Shown one piece after another: positions 32,775-42,992 of a stretch of DNA of 64,000 nt. Each line of letters opens with the position of its first letter. The first letter of the stretch is position 1. Made by a program: the position numbers and the translations under genes. This stretch comes from Paraflavisolibacter caeni (lineage in GTDB: Bacteria > Bacteroidota > Bacteroidia > Chitinophagales > Chitinophagaceae), in NCBI RefSeq assembly GCF_025628885.1, contig NZ_JAOTIF010000003.1:186001-250000 (forward strand). The letters run 5' to 3'. A model generated the notes under the pieces. It was not told the DNA's origin. It saw only the letters and a program-made list of their open reading frames with translations, and made no database searches.

Positions 32775-34121
32775 ATGAACATTGGCAAGATTCTGATTGT
32801 TGATGATGAGGCGCAATTACGTAGTTTATTAGCACGGATCATCAAATTGGAAGGATTCCTGGTAACCGAAAAAGAAGATATAAACTCTGCCGTAAAACTT
32901 CTTGATAAAGAAGAAATAGATGTTATCCTTTGTGATGTTAAACTTCCGGATGGCAATGGTGTTGATTTTGTAAAGGAAGTAAAATCCAAATACCCTATCA
33001 TTGAGATTATCCTGCTTACTGCATTCGGGAATATACACGATGGCGTTCAAGCAATGAAAAATGGCGCTTTTGATTATATTACAAAGGGTGATGATAATGA
33101 TAAAGTGATTCCTCTCTTACATAAGGCATTGGAAAAAGTCATGCTTCAAAAAAGGGTATTGCAGTTAGAAAAACAAGCTGGAAAACGATACAGTTTTGAA
33201 AACATCATAGGTAAGTCTGATGCCATTAGAGCGGCTATTTCTTTTGCTCAAAAAGTAGCGCCTACTGATGCTACTGTTTTGTTATTAGGAGAAACGGGAA
33301 CCGGCAAGGAAGTGTTCGCACAAGCAATACATTATGCCAGTCCCAGAGCCAAGAAAATGTTCATGGCACTCAATTGCAGTGCATTTTCCAAGGAGTTGCT
33401 TGAAAGCGAAATCTTTGGACATAAGGCAGGAGCTTTTACTGGTGCTACAAAAGACAAAAAAGGCTTGATTGAGGAAGCTAATGGTGGTACTTTATTCCTG
33501 GATGAAATTGGTGAAATGCACCTCGACCTTCAAAGCAAACTGTTAAGGGTACTAGAAACTTCCGAATTTATCAAGGTAGGGGATACTAAGCCTACAACAG
33601 TAAATGTGCGGATTATAGCTGCTACCAACCGGAACCTGGAAGAAGAGGTGAAAATTGGCAGATTCCGGGAGGATCTTATTTATCGCCTGAATGTTTTTAC
33701 AATCAGTTTGCCATCCCTCCGGGACCGCAGGGAAGATATACCCTTATTGGCTGAAAATTTTTTGCAGATGTATGCACTACGCTCTAACAAACGCATTACC
33801 GGAATGAATAAAGATTTTATTCATCATTTGACGAATCATTACTGGCGGGGAAACATTAGAGAACTGAAAAATGTAATTGAACGATCTGTTATTCTAACGG
33901 AGGGAGATGAATTAACAACTGATTCATTACCTCTGGAACTTCAAATATCTTCATTAGCTCAATCGAGTTCTTCTTTTGATTTAGCAACAATTGAAAAGGT
34001 ACACATACAAAAAGTATTACGACATACAAAAGGTAATAAAACCAAGGCGGCAGAACTCCTGGGTATTGGTTTAACTACTCTTTACCGTAAAATGGAAGAA
34101 TACCAGTTGTCTGCAAATTAG
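32775..34121 (+). CDS. NtrC-family sigma-54-dependent response regulator
   Basis: A 448-residue activator: receiver domain (1-120; D10/D11, phospho-acceptor D54), AAA+ domain (about 140-370) with Walker A GETGTGKE at 172-179, the sigma-54 contact loop GAFTGA at 219-224, Walker B GGTLFLDEIGEM, and a C-terminal Fis-type HTH with NKTKAAELLGIGLTTLYRKM. All key residues are intact. It sits directly upstream of the kdp operon; the HAMP kinase that ends that operon is its likely partner (inference). Confidence 0.93.
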   Translation: MNIGKILIVDDEAQLRSLLARIIKLEGFLVTEKEDINSAVKLLDKEEIDVILCDVKLPDGNGVDFVKEVKSKYPIIEIILLTAFGNIHDGVQAMKNGAFDYITKGDDNDKVIPLLHKALEKVMLQKRVLQLEKQAGKRYSFENIIGKSDAIRAAISFAQKVAPTDATVLLLGETGTGKEVFAQAIHYASPRAKKMFMALNCSAFSKELLESEIFGHKAGAFTGATKDKKGLIEEANGGTLFLDEIGEMHLDLQSKLLRVLETSEFIKVGDTKPTTVNVRIIAATNRNLEEEVKIGRFREDLIYRLNVFTISLPSLRDRREDIPLLAENFLQMYALRSNKRITGMNKDFIHHLTNHYWRGNIRELKNVIERSVILTEGDELTTDSLPLELQISSLAQSSSSFDLATIEKVHIQKVLRHTKGNKTKAAELLGIGLTTLYRKMEEYQLSAN

Positions 34122-34147
34122 TTGTTTTTGCAAGGGTGCAAAAACAA
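34122..34147. other. Perfect palindrome after the NtrC-type gene
   Basis: TTGTTTTTGCA and its exact complement around AGGG, starting at the base after the stop codon. It may be a first terminator hairpin or an activator-binding site upstream of kdp; no T run follows. Confidence 0.5.
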
Positions 34148-34156
34148 GCATGATCA

Positions 34157-34205
34157 AACCCTTTCAAAATGAAAAATGACCATTTCATTTTGAAAGGGTT
34201 TTCTA
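34157..34205 (+). terminator. Terminator between the NtrC-type gene and the kdp operon
   Basis: AACCCTTTCAAAATGAAA (34157-34174) pairs perfectly with 34183-34200, followed by TTTTCTATT. It separates the kinase-regulator-kup-ntrC unit from kdp. Confidence 0.9.
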
Positions 34206-34359
34206 TTCTACGTTTTTCTATCTCTTTACATAATACATCTTAATGAGAGCCACCAGCCTGCATTTCCAAGCACTTCGCTCTAGAGATTAAGTTTTGGTAC
34301 GCATTTATGCTATCTAAAGCAAAGAGAAAATAAAAACAAAGTACCAAGTAAATATCCAA

Positions 34360-34473
34360 ATGGGAATTAGAAATCCAAATATCAAGTCTATAATGATAAT
34401 TACCCTTGCCTGGCTGTTGTCCATAGCACTTATCATTATTGCAGTTGTAAAAATCAAAATACTATTTCACTAA
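34360..34473 (+). CDS. Membrane microprotein 1 upstream of kdpF
   Basis: A 37-residue frame (MGIRNPNIKSIM...IKILFH) with one hydrophobic helix (about residues 12-31, LAWLLSIALIIIAVV) and basic ends. It is followed after 11 bases by a second small membrane frame and then kdpF. Family unknown. Support comes from the tight tandem spacing in the kdp leader region and the clean helix; a short chance frame is possible. Confidence 0.45.
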   Translation: MGIRNPNIKSIMIITLAWLLSIALIIIAVVKIKILFH

Positions 34474-34484
34474 ATAAATACTAT

Positions 34485-34571
34485 ATGTTATTAACCATTT
34501 TGTTGTTTTTGGCCGGTCTAATAAGTTTCTGGCTATTTTATAAATCGATCCACTTTTTTGAAAACATTTAA
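34485..34571 (+). CDS. Membrane microprotein 2 upstream of kdpF
   Basis: A 28-residue frame (MLLTILLFLAGLISFWLFY..HFFENI) with one hydrophobic helix and an aromatic, charged tail. It starts 11 bases after microprotein 1 and ends 3 bases before the first ATG of kdpF. Such compact stacking suggests translational coupling. It resembles KdpF in size and topology but not in its C-terminal motif. It may be an extra small subunit of the Kdp complex (inference). Confidence 0.5.
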   Translation: MLLTILLFLAGLISFWLFYKSIHFFENI

Positions 34572-34574
34572 GCT

Positions 34575-34655
34575 ATGATGAACGCATTATTCATTTTATC
34601 CATTCTGGTTTTTTTCTATCTCGTTTACGTTTTGCTGAAACCAGAAAAATTCTAA
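34575..34655 (+). CDS. kdpF: KdpF, small subunit of the Kdp ATPase
   Basis: A 26-residue membrane peptide (25 if the second ATG is used): one helix (ALFILSILVFFYLVYVLL) and the short tail KPEKF, corresponding to the YLVYALINAEAF end of the E. coli subunit. KdpF stabilises the KdpABC complex in the membrane. It lies 30 bp before kdpA, its standard place. Confidence 0.8.
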   Translation: MMNALFILSILVFFYLVYVLLKPEKF

Positions 34656-34685
34656 TTGTAAATCCACCCCTTACAACTCACAATT

Positions 34686-36401
34686 ATGAATACAGAATTA
34701 TTAGGAGTAATTATTACATATGTTCTAACGGTCTTACTCGCCATTCCGTTAGGAAAGTACATTGCAAAAACTATTAAAGGCGAGCGGACCATTCTGGGCT
34801 TTATGGCGCCGGTAGAAAGGTTTATATTCAAGATTTGCGGTATTGATCCAAATAAGGAGATGAACTGGAAGCAGCACCTGAAAGCCTTGCTTACTATCAA
34901 CTTCATCTGGTTTATTTATGGGTTTATTATGCTCATTACACAAGGCTCATTGTTCTTAAATCCGGATGGCAATCCATCGCAAACACCCGACCTGGCGTTT
35001 AACACTGTTATCTCATTTATTGTAAACTGCAACCTGCAGCACTATTCCGGGGAATCTGGCTTGACTTATCTGACACAGCTATATGTGGTTATGTTTTTCC
35101 AATTTGTTTCGGCCGCAACAGGTATTGCAGCCTTATTTGTGTTGTTTAAGGCTTTGAGGGATAAGGTGACTGATCAACTGGGTAACTTCTGGGTATTCTT
35201 TGTACAATCAATCACCCGATTACTGTTGCCATTGAGTATTATTGTTGCTATTGTCCTGGCTTTTAATGGTACACCCACTTCTTTTGAAGGAAAGGATAGT
35301 ATTGTAACACTGCAAGGCGATAGCGTGCAAGTAAGCCGTGGGCCTGCGGCCGGTATGATAGCTATTAAACAATTAGGTACGAATGGAGGAGGATGGTTTG
35401 GTGTCAACTCTGCGCATCCGCTGGAAAATCCCAATTATTTCACCAACGTAGTTGAGAATATTGCTATTCTGCTGATACCTATCGCACTTGTATTTGCGCT
35501 TGGTTATTATTTGAATCGAAGAAAACTGGCAAAGGTTATTTTCGGAGTAATGACGGTTGGATTCCTATTCATTCTATCTACTTCAGTATACTCAGAAATC
35601 AAGGGCAATCCTGCTCTTTCAAAAATGGGTGTTTTACAACCTACTGGTAGCATGGAAGGTAAAGAAGCTCGTTTCGGGCCGGCTGCATCCGCTCTTTGGG
35701 GTATAAGCACTACAGCCACTTCCAATGGTTCTGTAAATGCGATGCACGACAGCATGACGCCAATGTCCGGCGCTATGCAAATGCTGGATATGATGATCAA
35801 TGCTTTTTATGGCGGTATCGGTGTAGGCATTTTGAACTATTTCGTTTTTCTCATTGTAGCTGTTTTTATTTCTGGTTTAATGGTGGGAAGGACACCAGAA
35901 TTCCTGGGCAGAAAGATAGAAGCTAAGGAAATGAAGATTGCCTCTGTCATTGCATTATTACATCCACTGCTTATTTTGGCAGGAACAGCCTTGTCTTCCT
36001 ATATCATAGTGCATCATCCAGAAGCAGACTGGGCAGTCAAACCTGCTAACTGGCTGAACAACCCAGGATACCATGGCTTCGGCGAAATGCTGTATGAATA
36101 CACATCCTCAGCAGCAAATAACGGTAGCGGTTTTGAAGGCTTGGGTGATAACAATATTTTCTGGAACGTAACCACAGGTTTTGTGCTGATTTTGGGAAGA
36201 TTCCTGCCCATTGTTGGGCCAATAGCCATAGCCGGTATTTTAGCACAAAAGAAATATATTCCGGAATCGGCAGGTACACTGAAATCTGATAGCTATACTT
36301 TCGGTCTGATGACGTTTGCTGTAATTGTCATCATTGCAGCCCTTGCTTTCTTCCCGGCCTTAACATTAGGGCCTTTAGCTGAACATTTTTCACTTAAATA
36401 A
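34686..36401 (+). CDS. kdpA: Potassium-transporting ATPase, channel subunit KdpA
   Basis: A 571-residue inner-membrane protein with about ten helices, the K+-selective channel-like subunit of the high-affinity Kdp pump. Pore-loop signatures are intact: [15 protein letters not shown] (first loop), the selectivity region [18 protein letters not shown] (second), [15 protein letters not shown] (third) and [15 protein letters not shown] (fourth). Length matches the family. 13 bp before kdpB. Confidence 0.97.
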   Translation: MNTELLGVIITYVLTVLLAIPLGKYIAKTIKGERTILGFMAPVERFIFKICGIDPNKEMNWKQHLKALLTINFIWFIYGFIMLITQGSLFLNPDGNPSQTPDLAFNTVISFIVNCNLQHYSGESGLTYLTQLYVVMFFQFVSAATGIAALFVLFKALRDKVTDQLGNFWVFFVQSITRLLLPLSIIVAIVLAFNGTPTSFEGKDSIVTLQGDSVQVSRGPAAGMIAIKQLGTNGGGWFGVNSAHPLENPNYFTNVVENIAILLIPIALVFALGYYLNRRKLAKVIFGVMTVGFLFILSTSVYSEIKGNPALSKMGVLQPTGSMEGKEARFGPAASALWGISTTATSNGSVNAMHDSMTPMSGAMQMLDMMINAFYGGIGVGILNYFVFLIVAVFISGLMVGRTPEFLGRKIEAKEMKIASVIALLHPLLILAGTALSSYIIVHHPEADWAVKPANWLNNPGYHGFGEMLYEYTSSAANNGSGFEGLGDNNIFWNVTTGFVLILGRFLPIVGPIAIAGILAQKKYIPESAGTLKSDSYTFGLMTFAVIVIIAALAFFPALTLGPLAEHFSLK

Positions 36402-36414
36402 TTCCGAACTCGTT

Positions 36415-38472
36415 ATGTCAATACATAGAAGAAAAACGCACGGTTTATTTGAACCTGCGCTCGTGAATACGGCGCTTAAGCAATCTTTTGTCAAACTAAG
36501 TCCACGACTGATGGTGAAGAACCCCGTCATGTTCACTGTGGAGATCGGCACGCTTGTGATGATGCTGGTTGTAATTTACTCTATTGTTACCGGAGATACC
36601 AATGAAGGTCCATTATGGTACAACATCTCCATATTTATTGTGCTGTTCCTAACTGTTTTGTTTGCCAACTTTGCTGAGGCCATTGCGGAAGCAAGGGGCA
36701 AAGCACAGGCTGAAAGCTTGCGCAAAACAAGACAAGATACACCGGCAAAGAAGATATTTCCAGTTGGAGAAATGTATGTAAATGAGGTTAGGGTGGTACA
36801 TTCATCAGAACTCCAGTTAGGAGACATGTTTGAATGCGAAGCCGGAGACATCATTCCTATGGATGGTGAAATAGTAAAAGGTATTGCTACTATTGATGAA
36901 AGCGCCATTACAGGAGAGTCCGCTCCAGTAATCCGCGAAGCTGGTGGAGATAAATCTTCAGTTACGGGTGGTACCAAAGTGTTGTCAGATAAGATCATTG
37001 TGAAGGTAACCACACAACCTGGTGAGACCTTCCTGGATAAGATGATTGCATTAGTAGAAGGTGCTAACCGTCAGAAAACACCTAATGAAATTGCATTGAC
37101 CATTTTGCTGGCAGCTTTTACACTGGTGTTCATTATCGTATGTGTGACACTGAAGCCTTTTGCCGATTATGCAAATACGCCAATAACCATTGCCGCTTTC
37201 ATATCTCTTTTTGTCTGTCTCATACCCACAACAATTGGGGGTTTATTATCAGCTATTGGTATAGCAGGCATGGACAGGGCGTTAAGAGCCAATGTGATTG
37301 CAAAATCAGGTAAAGCGGTGGAAACCGCAGGTGATGTGGATACGCTTCTGCTGGATAAAACAGGGACCATCACCATTGGTAACCGTAAAGCTACCCACTT
37401 TTATACTGCTAATGGAATCGGAGAGCAGGACTTTGTCGAACTGGCTGTATTAAGCTCTTTAGCCGATGAGACACCGGAGGGTAAATCCATCATTGAATTA
37501 GCCCAGGCAAAAGGCATTAACAAAAGCCGCGAAGAAGATATGCACTTCATCAACTTCACTGCTGAAACAAGAAGCAGTGGTGTGGATTTAAAAGACGGCA
37601 GAAAAATACGCAAAGGCGCTTTCGATGCTATCCGCAACATGGTGACAAAACATGGTGGTACTGTTCCTAAAGAAGTGGAAGAAAGAGTGAAAACCATTGC
37701 TGCTAATGGAGGAACACCTTTGGTAGTTGCTTTGAATAATGAAGCAAAGGGTGTGATTGAATTGCAAGATATTATCAAGCCAGGTATGCAGGAGCGGTTC
37801 CAGCGTTTGCGCAAGATGGGTGTGAAGACAGTAATGGTGACTGGCGACAATCCGCTGACAGCCAAATACATTGCTGAAAAAGCTGGTGTAGATGACTTTA
37901 TTGCTGAGGCTAAGCCGGAAGATAAAATGAACTATATTAGAAAAGAACAGCAAACCGGTAAATTGGTAGCTATGATGGGAGACGGTACTAACGATGCTCC
38001 GGCATTAGCACAAGCTGATGTAGGCGTGGCCATGAACAGCGGAACACAGGCTGCCAAAGAAGCCAGTAATATGGTGGATATGGACAATGACCCTACCAAA
38101 CTGATTGAAGTGGTAGAAATTGGTAAGCAGTTACTCATTACCCGTGGTACGCTGACTACATTTTCTATTGCTAACGATGTGGCCAAATATTTTGCCATTG
38201 TTCCGGCTTTGTTCGTAGCCTCTATCCCGGCACTGCAAGGCTTGAATATCATGAACCTAAAAAGCCCGGAAAGCGCTATTCTTTCAGCCGTTATTTTCAA
38301 TGCCATCATCATTCCATCGCTGATTCCGCTGGCTTTGCGTGGCGTAGAGTATAAACCAATTGGCGCTTCAGCATTGCTACGCAGGAACCTGTTGATTTAT
38401 GGATTTGGTGGAATCATCGTACCATTTATTGGTATTAAGTTGATTGATTTAATTATTGGATTTTTTATTTAA
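36415..38472 (+). CDS. kdpB: Potassium-transporting ATPase, catalytic subunit KdpB
   Basis: A 685-residue P-type ATPase (IA) that couples ATP hydrolysis to K+ uptake through KdpA. The phosphorylated aspartate is D314 in LLDKTGTIT; the TGES actuator loop (AITGESAPV) and the hinge [21 protein letters not shown] are intact. Regular length. 13 bp gaps on both sides to kdpA and kdpC. Confidence 0.97.
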   Translation: MSIHRRKTHGLFEPALVNTALKQSFVKLSPRLMVKNPVMFTVEIGTLVMMLVVIYSIVTGDTNEGPLWYNISIFIVLFLTVLFANFAEAIAEARGKAQAESLRKTRQDTPAKKIFPVGEMYVNEVRVVHSSELQLGDMFECEAGDIIPMDGEIVKGIATIDESAITGESAPVIREAGGDKSSVTGGTKVLSDKIIVKVTTQPGETFLDKMIALVEGANRQKTPNEIALTILLAAFTLVFIIVCVTLKPFADYANTPITIAAFISLFVCLIPTTIGGLLSAIGIAGMDRALRANVIAKSGKAVETAGDVDTLLLDKTGTITIGNRKATHFYTANGIGEQDFVELAVLSSLADETPEGKSIIELAQAKGINKSREEDMHFINFTAETRSSGVDLKDGRKIRKGAFDAIRNMVTKHGGTVPKEVEERVKTIAANGGTPLVVALNNEAKGVIELQDIIKPGMQERFQRLRKMGVKTVMVTGDNPLTAKYIAEKAGVDDFIAEAKPEDKMNYIRKEQQTGKLVAMMGDGTNDAPALAQADVGVAMNSGTQAAKEASNMVDMDNDPTKLIEVVEIGKQLLITRGTLTTFSIANDVAKYFAIVPALFVASIPALQGLNIMNLKSPESAILSAVIFNAIIIPSLIPLALRGVEYKPIGASALLRRNLLIYGFGGIIVPFIGIKLIDLIIGFFI

Positions 38473-38485
38473 AAGTATTTACAAA

Positions 38486-39046
38486 ATGAAAAAATATTTA
38501 TGGCCTTCTCTTAAAATGACCCTTGTGATGCTGGTTTTGTGTTGCCTGCTTTATTCACTTGTGGTTGCCGGAATTGGCAAATTGACACCAGGCGGCGGTG
38601 ACGGTGAAAAAATCACAGTAAATGGTAAAGTGGTGGGCTATGCCAACATTGGGCAAAAGTTCACTGAAGATAAATATTTCTGGGGCCGACCTTCTGCCGT
38701 TGATTACATTGCTTCCGGTTCTGCCGGCAGCAACAAAGGCCCCAGTAATCCTGACTATTTAAAAATTGTTCAGGATCGTATTGACACATTTTTAGTACAC
38801 AATCGTGGCATCACCAAGGAGCAGATTCCAGCTGAAATGGTAACGGCTTCGGGTAGTGGATTGGATCCCAATATTTCTCCGGCTTCCGCATATATCCAGA
38901 TAAAAAGGGTTGCAGCAACCCGTGACCTGGATGAAAGCAAGGTAAAATCATTAGTTGACCAGCGTATTGAAAAAAATCCTATTGGCCCGGATGTGATAAA
39001 CGTTTTGAAACTAAATGTGGCTTTGGATCAGTTGAATCAAAAATAG
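38486..39046 (+). CDS. kdpC: Potassium-transporting ATPase subunit KdpC
   Basis: A 186-residue single-span subunit that assembles with KdpA/B and raises nucleotide affinity. One N-terminal helix (about 9-28), then a periplasmic domain with conserved ASGSGLDPNISPASAYIQIKRVA and a C-terminal LNVALDQL. I chose the ATG at 38486 rather than a TTG at 38456 that would overlap kdpB. 36 bp before the porin gene. Confidence 0.96.
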   Translation: MKKYLWPSLKMTLVMLVLCCLLYSLVVAGIGKLTPGGGDGEKITVNGKVVGYANIGQKFTEDKYFWGRPSAVDYIASGSAGSNKGPSNPDYLKIVQDRIDTFLVHNRGITKEQIPAEMVTASGSGLDPNISPASAYIQIKRVAATRDLDESKVKSLVDQRIEKNPIGPDVINVLKLNVALDQLNQK

Positions 39047-39082
39047 GCTAACTTAACTAGTATTACCATTAAGCAAAACAAA

Positions 39083-40174
39083 ATGAAGAAGTTGATGGCA
39101 GGCTTGGCTGTAACCTTGGCACTTTCTGCTACAGCACAAGACAGCACCGTACAAGCACAAGCTGAATCCAATCCTTTGAATTTTAGCGGTTTTATTGAAG
39201 GCTATTACTGCTACGATTTCAACAAACCTGAGGACAATACCCGGCCGGGCTTTCTGTACAGCCATAACAGGCATCATGAGTTTAATGTGAACCTTGCTTT
39301 TTTAAAAGGAAGCTATAATACGGATAGAGTACGGGCCAACCTGACATTAGCTGTTGGAACATATATGAATGCTAACTATGCTGCAGAACCGGGCGTATTG
39401 AAAAATATTTATGAAGCCAATGCCGGATACAAGTTAAATCGCAATCAAAACCTATGGTTTGATATCGGAATAATGCCATCGCACATTGGCTGGGAAAGTG
39501 CTCACGCTCCAAGTTGCTGGACATTAACCAGAAGTATCGCGGCTGAGAATTCACCTTACTATGAAAGTGGTGCAAAATTGACCTATAATACCAATGATGG
39601 TAAGTGGCTATTCAGCGCTTTGGCATTGAATGGCTGGCAGCGAATACAAAGAGTAGATAGCAATTCACTCATGAGTTGGGGCACACAAGTACAATTCAAA
39701 CCTTCGGACAAGGTTTTGATCAATTACAGTACATTCTTTGGTACAGACAAACCAGATGCAGAAAGAAAATGGCGTTATTTCCATGACCTGTATGCTATAC
39801 TCCAACTCACTGATAAAATAGGTGTGATTGCCGGGTTGGACTATGGTCAGGAGCAAAAGGTGAAAGATGGCGACGACAAATCAGACTGGTTCACACCCGT
39901 TGGAATTGTACGCTTCACGCCAAACGATCATTGGGCAATGGCCCTACGTGGTGAATATTATAGTGATGAAGATGGCGTAATTATCAGCACAGGTACTCCA
40001 AATGGTTTTAAAACTGCCGGATTCTCTGCCAATGTTGATTACTGGCCAATGAAAAACATTTCACTGCGGTTAGAAGGAAGAACATTGAACAGCAAGGATG
40101 AAATTTTTGTAAAAGAAGGAATATCCAGAGACAACAATACAGCTATTACATTTTCAACTGCTATTAATTTTTGA
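39083..40174 (+). CDS. Outer-membrane beta-barrel porin of the kdp operon
   Basis: A 363-residue protein with signal peptide (MKKLMAGLAVTLALSATAQ) and alternating amphipathic strands typical of a beta barrel, ending in aromatic-terminated strands (FSTAINF). Related porins are common in Bacteroidota kdp operons, where they may let K+ across the outer membrane; that role is inference from context. 36 bp after kdpC; its TGA overlaps the next ATG (TGATG). Confidence 0.85.
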   Translation: MKKLMAGLAVTLALSATAQDSTVQAQAESNPLNFSGFIEGYYCYDFNKPEDNTRPGFLYSHNRHHEFNVNLAFLKGSYNTDRVRANLTLAVGTYMNANYAAEPGVLKNIYEANAGYKLNRNQNLWFDIGIMPSHIGWESAHAPSCWTLTRSIAAENSPYYESGAKLTYNTNDGKWLFSALALNGWQRIQRVDSNSLMSWGTQVQFKPSDKVLINYSTFFGTDKPDAERKWRYFHDLYAILQLTDKIGVIAGLDYGQEQKVKDGDDKSDWFTPVGIVRFTPNDHWAMALRGEYYSDEDGVIISTGTPNGFKTAGFSANVDYWPMKNISLRLEGRTLNSKDEIFVKEGISRDNNTAITFSTAINF

Positions 40175-41301
40175 TGGACGAAAAAAATCATACAGCAGAA
40201 GAATGGTTGCAGCGTGTAAAGCAATCAGAAAAAGGGAAATTGAAGATTTACATTGGCATGAGTGCCGGTGTAGGTAAAACATACCGCATGTTACAGGAAG
40301 CGCATGCTCTTTTACGCAACGGAGTCAATATCAAAGTAGGGTATGTAGAAACGCATGGCCGCAAAGAAACAGAAGCATTAATTGAAGGCTTACCTGTAAT
40401 ACCGAGAAGAGAAGTTTTTTACAAAGGCAAAAGACTTGAAGAACTGGATGTGCAGGCTATTCTATTGTTGCAACCGGAAGTAGTCATTATTGATGAGCTG
40501 GCTCATAGTAACATACCCGGTAGTAAAAATGAAAAGCGCTGGCAGGATGTGCTGGATGTGCTTGAAGCTGGCATCAATGTTATTACTGCTGTGAACATTC
40601 AACATATAGAAAGCATAAATGAAGATGTGAAGGCTATTACTGGTGTTGAAGTAATGGAACGGGTGCCTGACAAATTGCTGCAAATGGCCGATGAAGTAGT
40701 GAATATTGACTTAACTGCAGATGAACTGATCACTCGTTTAAAAGAAGGAAAGATATATGACCATGGCAAAGTACAGCAGGCATTGACTAACTTCTTCCAA
40801 CCACAGAAGATTCTGCAGCTACGAGAGCTCGCTTTAAAGGAAGTAGCAGGACAGGTTGAGCGTAAAGTAGATTACGAGATTACAGCCAGGCAAACTCCCT
40901 TTCGGCATGAGCATTTCCTGGCCTGTATTTCTTCCAATCATGAAATTGCACAAAAAATTATACGCAAAACAGCGCGTTTGGCTTCTTATTATAATAGTCA
41001 GTGGTACGTACTGTATGTACAGACACCAAAAGAAACTCCTGATAAAATTGCCTTAGCTGCTCAACGGCATTTAATCAATAACTTTAAAAATGCCATAGAT
41101 TTGGGTGCTGAGGTGATTCAAGTAAAGGCAACCAACGTTGCCGAAGCTATTATGGAGACTGTTCAGGCAAAAGGTATCACTACCGTTTGTCTGGGAAAGC
41201 CACACCTAAGCCTTTTTCAGATCATATGGAAAACAGGTGTGTTCAGCCAGTTATTAAAGACGCTTTCAAAAAATGATGTTGATCTTGTAATCTTATCTTA
41301 A
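40174..41301 (+). CDS. Stand-alone KdpD sensor module (KdpD N-terminal plus Usp-like domain)
   Basis: A 375-residue soluble protein equal to the N-terminal half of E. coli KdpD. The KdpD domain (about 15-225) has Walker A GMSAGVGKTYRM, VGYVETHGR, and VIIDELAHSNIPGS; a universal-stress-like domain follows (about 245-375). No membrane segments and no kinase domain. The missing DUF4118-kinase half is a separate gene at 28967-30067. Start ATG 40174 overlaps the porin stop, and its TAA overlaps the next ATG (TAATG), so translation is coupled. Confidence 0.93.
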   Translation: MDEKNHTAEEWLQRVKQSEKGKLKIYIGMSAGVGKTYRMLQEAHALLRNGVNIKVGYVETHGRKETEALIEGLPVIPRREVFYKGKRLEELDVQAILLLQPEVVIIDELAHSNIPGSKNEKRWQDVLDVLEAGINVITAVNIQHIESINEDVKAITGVEVMERVPDKLLQMADEVVNIDLTADELITRLKEGKIYDHGKVQQALTNFFQPQKILQLRELALKEVAGQVERKVDYEITARQTPFRHEHFLACISSNHEIAQKIIRKTARLASYYNSQWYVLYVQTPKETPDKIALAAQRHLINNFKNAIDLGAEVIQVKATNVAEAIMETVQAKGITTVCLGKPHLSLFQIIWKTGVFSQLLKTLSKNDVDLVILS

Positions 41302-42992
41302 TGGCTGCGAGTGTAAAAAATAAAATCCGATTCGGCACGCTTTTCCTTTTCTTCCTTCTGTTGCTTTCTGGCGGTGTAGGCATCTTTTATTTAGTGAAAT
41401 TTAAAAACGATGCCAAGGATATTTTAAAAGATAACTATGAATCACTGGATTATTGCCATACGATGCTAAATGCATTGGATAGTATAGCTTTAAATCCGCC
41501 AATTTATTTAGCCAAATTCGAAAAGGTTTTGCATGATCAAGAAGCAAACCTTACAGAACCTGGTGAAGAAAAAGCTACAACTATATTACGAGTTCAATTC
41601 GATAAACTCAAGGCAGGTGATACTTCTTTTGGGGTAAGACCAATCATAGCTCAACAATTGCAACATATCCTAGCGGTTAATATGGTGGCTATCTATCAAA
41701 AGAACCAAAAAGCAGAAGCTGCAGCAAATAAAGCATTAGCGTATATTTCATTGATCGGTGCCGTTGTTTTTTTAATTGCCTTTACTTTCACAATCAATTT
41801 TCCTTTTATAGTTACCGAACCAATAAGACAACTAACTGAAGCCATAAAACAAGTTGGGAGTAAAAATTATAAACACCGGATACATATTGACAGTAAGGAT
41901 GAATTTGGCCAACTGGCAGATGCTTATAATGAAATGGCAGAACGATTAGAATATTTTGAAAGTAGTAACCTTAATAGATTAATGTTTGAAAAAAGCAGAG
42001 CTGAATCTGTGATTAACAGTTTGAAAGATGCCAGTATTGGTATTGACAAAAATAACAACATACTATTCGCCAATTTCCAGGCTCTGCAATTATTGGGTGT
42101 TGAAGCAAGAGATGTTGTAGGAAAATCTGTTGACGAAATCACTAATAAAAATGACTTATTCCGCTATTTGATTGATAATAATAATTCCATGCCCTTTAAG
42201 ATCGTTGTAGAGAATAAGGAAAATTACTTTGTAAAAGAGGTAATTGATGTGCCGTTACAAGATTCAAAAAGTACGGTTATTGTTTTGAAAAATATTACTT
42301 CCTACAAAGAACTGGATGTGGCCAAAACAAATTTCATTGCCACCATATCACATGAATTAAAAACTCCATTGGCTTCATCTGATTTCAGCTTAAAATTGTT
42401 GGAAGATGAACGAATTGGGCATCTTACTCACGAGCAAAAAGAATTGATACAGCATTTAAAACAAGACAACCATCGCATGCTGCGTATTCTAAGCGAGTTG
42501 TTAAACATGTCGCAGGTAGAAGCGGGGAAGATGCAGTTGGATATAAAAGAGGTGCATCCTCATTCAATTGTCGATAATGCCATCAATGCAGTCAACACCG
42601 CTGCAAAAGAAAAGAGAATTATCATTCAGAAAAATATACCGGAGCAAATGCCCGCCATTGCAATTGATGCAGAAAAGACAATTTGGGTATTAAATAATTT
42701 TTTGACCAATGCCATTAAATACAGTCCGGAGAACAGCAACATAAACATATCAGTAAAAAAGGCAGATCACAAAATTGTTTTTACTGTAACTGATCAGGGT
42801 CCAGGTATTCCGGAAGAGTACCTCCCAAAAGTATTTGACCGCTATTTTAAAGTCCCCGGTTCAAAAGCAAAGGGCACAGGTTTAGGTTTGGCCATCAGTA
42901 AAGAATTTATTGAAGCACAAGGCGGAAATATCTGGGCCGAAAGCGAATTGGGAAGGGGATCTTCTTTTAATTTTAGTTTAAATGCCTTATAA
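41301..42992 (+). CDS. HAMP-PAS membrane sensor histidine kinase
   Basis: A 563-residue kinase. TM1 (about 13-32), a 115-residue helical periplasmic domain, TM2 (about 150-172), HAMP (about 173-225, with GQLADAYNEMAERL), PAS (about 235-330), HisKA with H351 in TISHELKTPLASS, and HATPase_c (NNFLTNAIKYSP, DQGPGIP, GTGLGLAIS). Start coupled to the KdpD sensor module by TAATG, so this kinase is read together with it. It is the obvious partner for the NtrC-type regulator upstream of kdp. No terminator is obvious after it. Confidence 0.92.
   Translation: MAASVKNKIRFGTLFLFFLLLLSGGVGIFYLVKFKNDAKDILKDNYESLDYCHTMLNALDSIALNPPIYLAKFEKVLHDQEANLTEPGEEKATTILRVQFDKLKAGDTSFGVRPIIAQQLQHILAVNMVAIYQKNQKAEAAANKALAYISLIGAVVFLIAFTFTINFPFIVTEPIRQLTEAIKQVGSKNYKHRIHIDSKDEFGQLADAYNEMAERLEYFESSNLNRLMFEKSRAESVINSLKDASIGIDKNNNILFANFQALQLLGVEARDVVGKSVDEITNKNDLFRYLIDNNNSMPFKIVVENKENYFVKEVIDVPLQDSKSTVIVLKNITSYKELDVAKTNFIATISHELKTPLASSDFSLKLLEDERIGHLTHEQKELIQHLKQDNHRMLRILSELLNMSQVEAGKMQLDIKEVHPHSIVDNAINAVNTAAKEKRIIIQKNIPEQMPAIAIDAEKTIWVLNNFLTNAIKYSPENSNINISVKKADHKIVFTVTDQGPGIPEEYLPKVFDRYFKVPGSKAKGTGLGLAISKEFIEAQGGNIWAESELGRGSSFNFSLNAL

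Noticed and set aside
34293-34311. Sigma-54-like site (TTGGTACG...ATGCT) before kdp
   Set aside because: The GG and GC dinucleotides are one base too far apart (11 bases between, not 10), and sigma-54 spacing is strict. Kept only as a hint.
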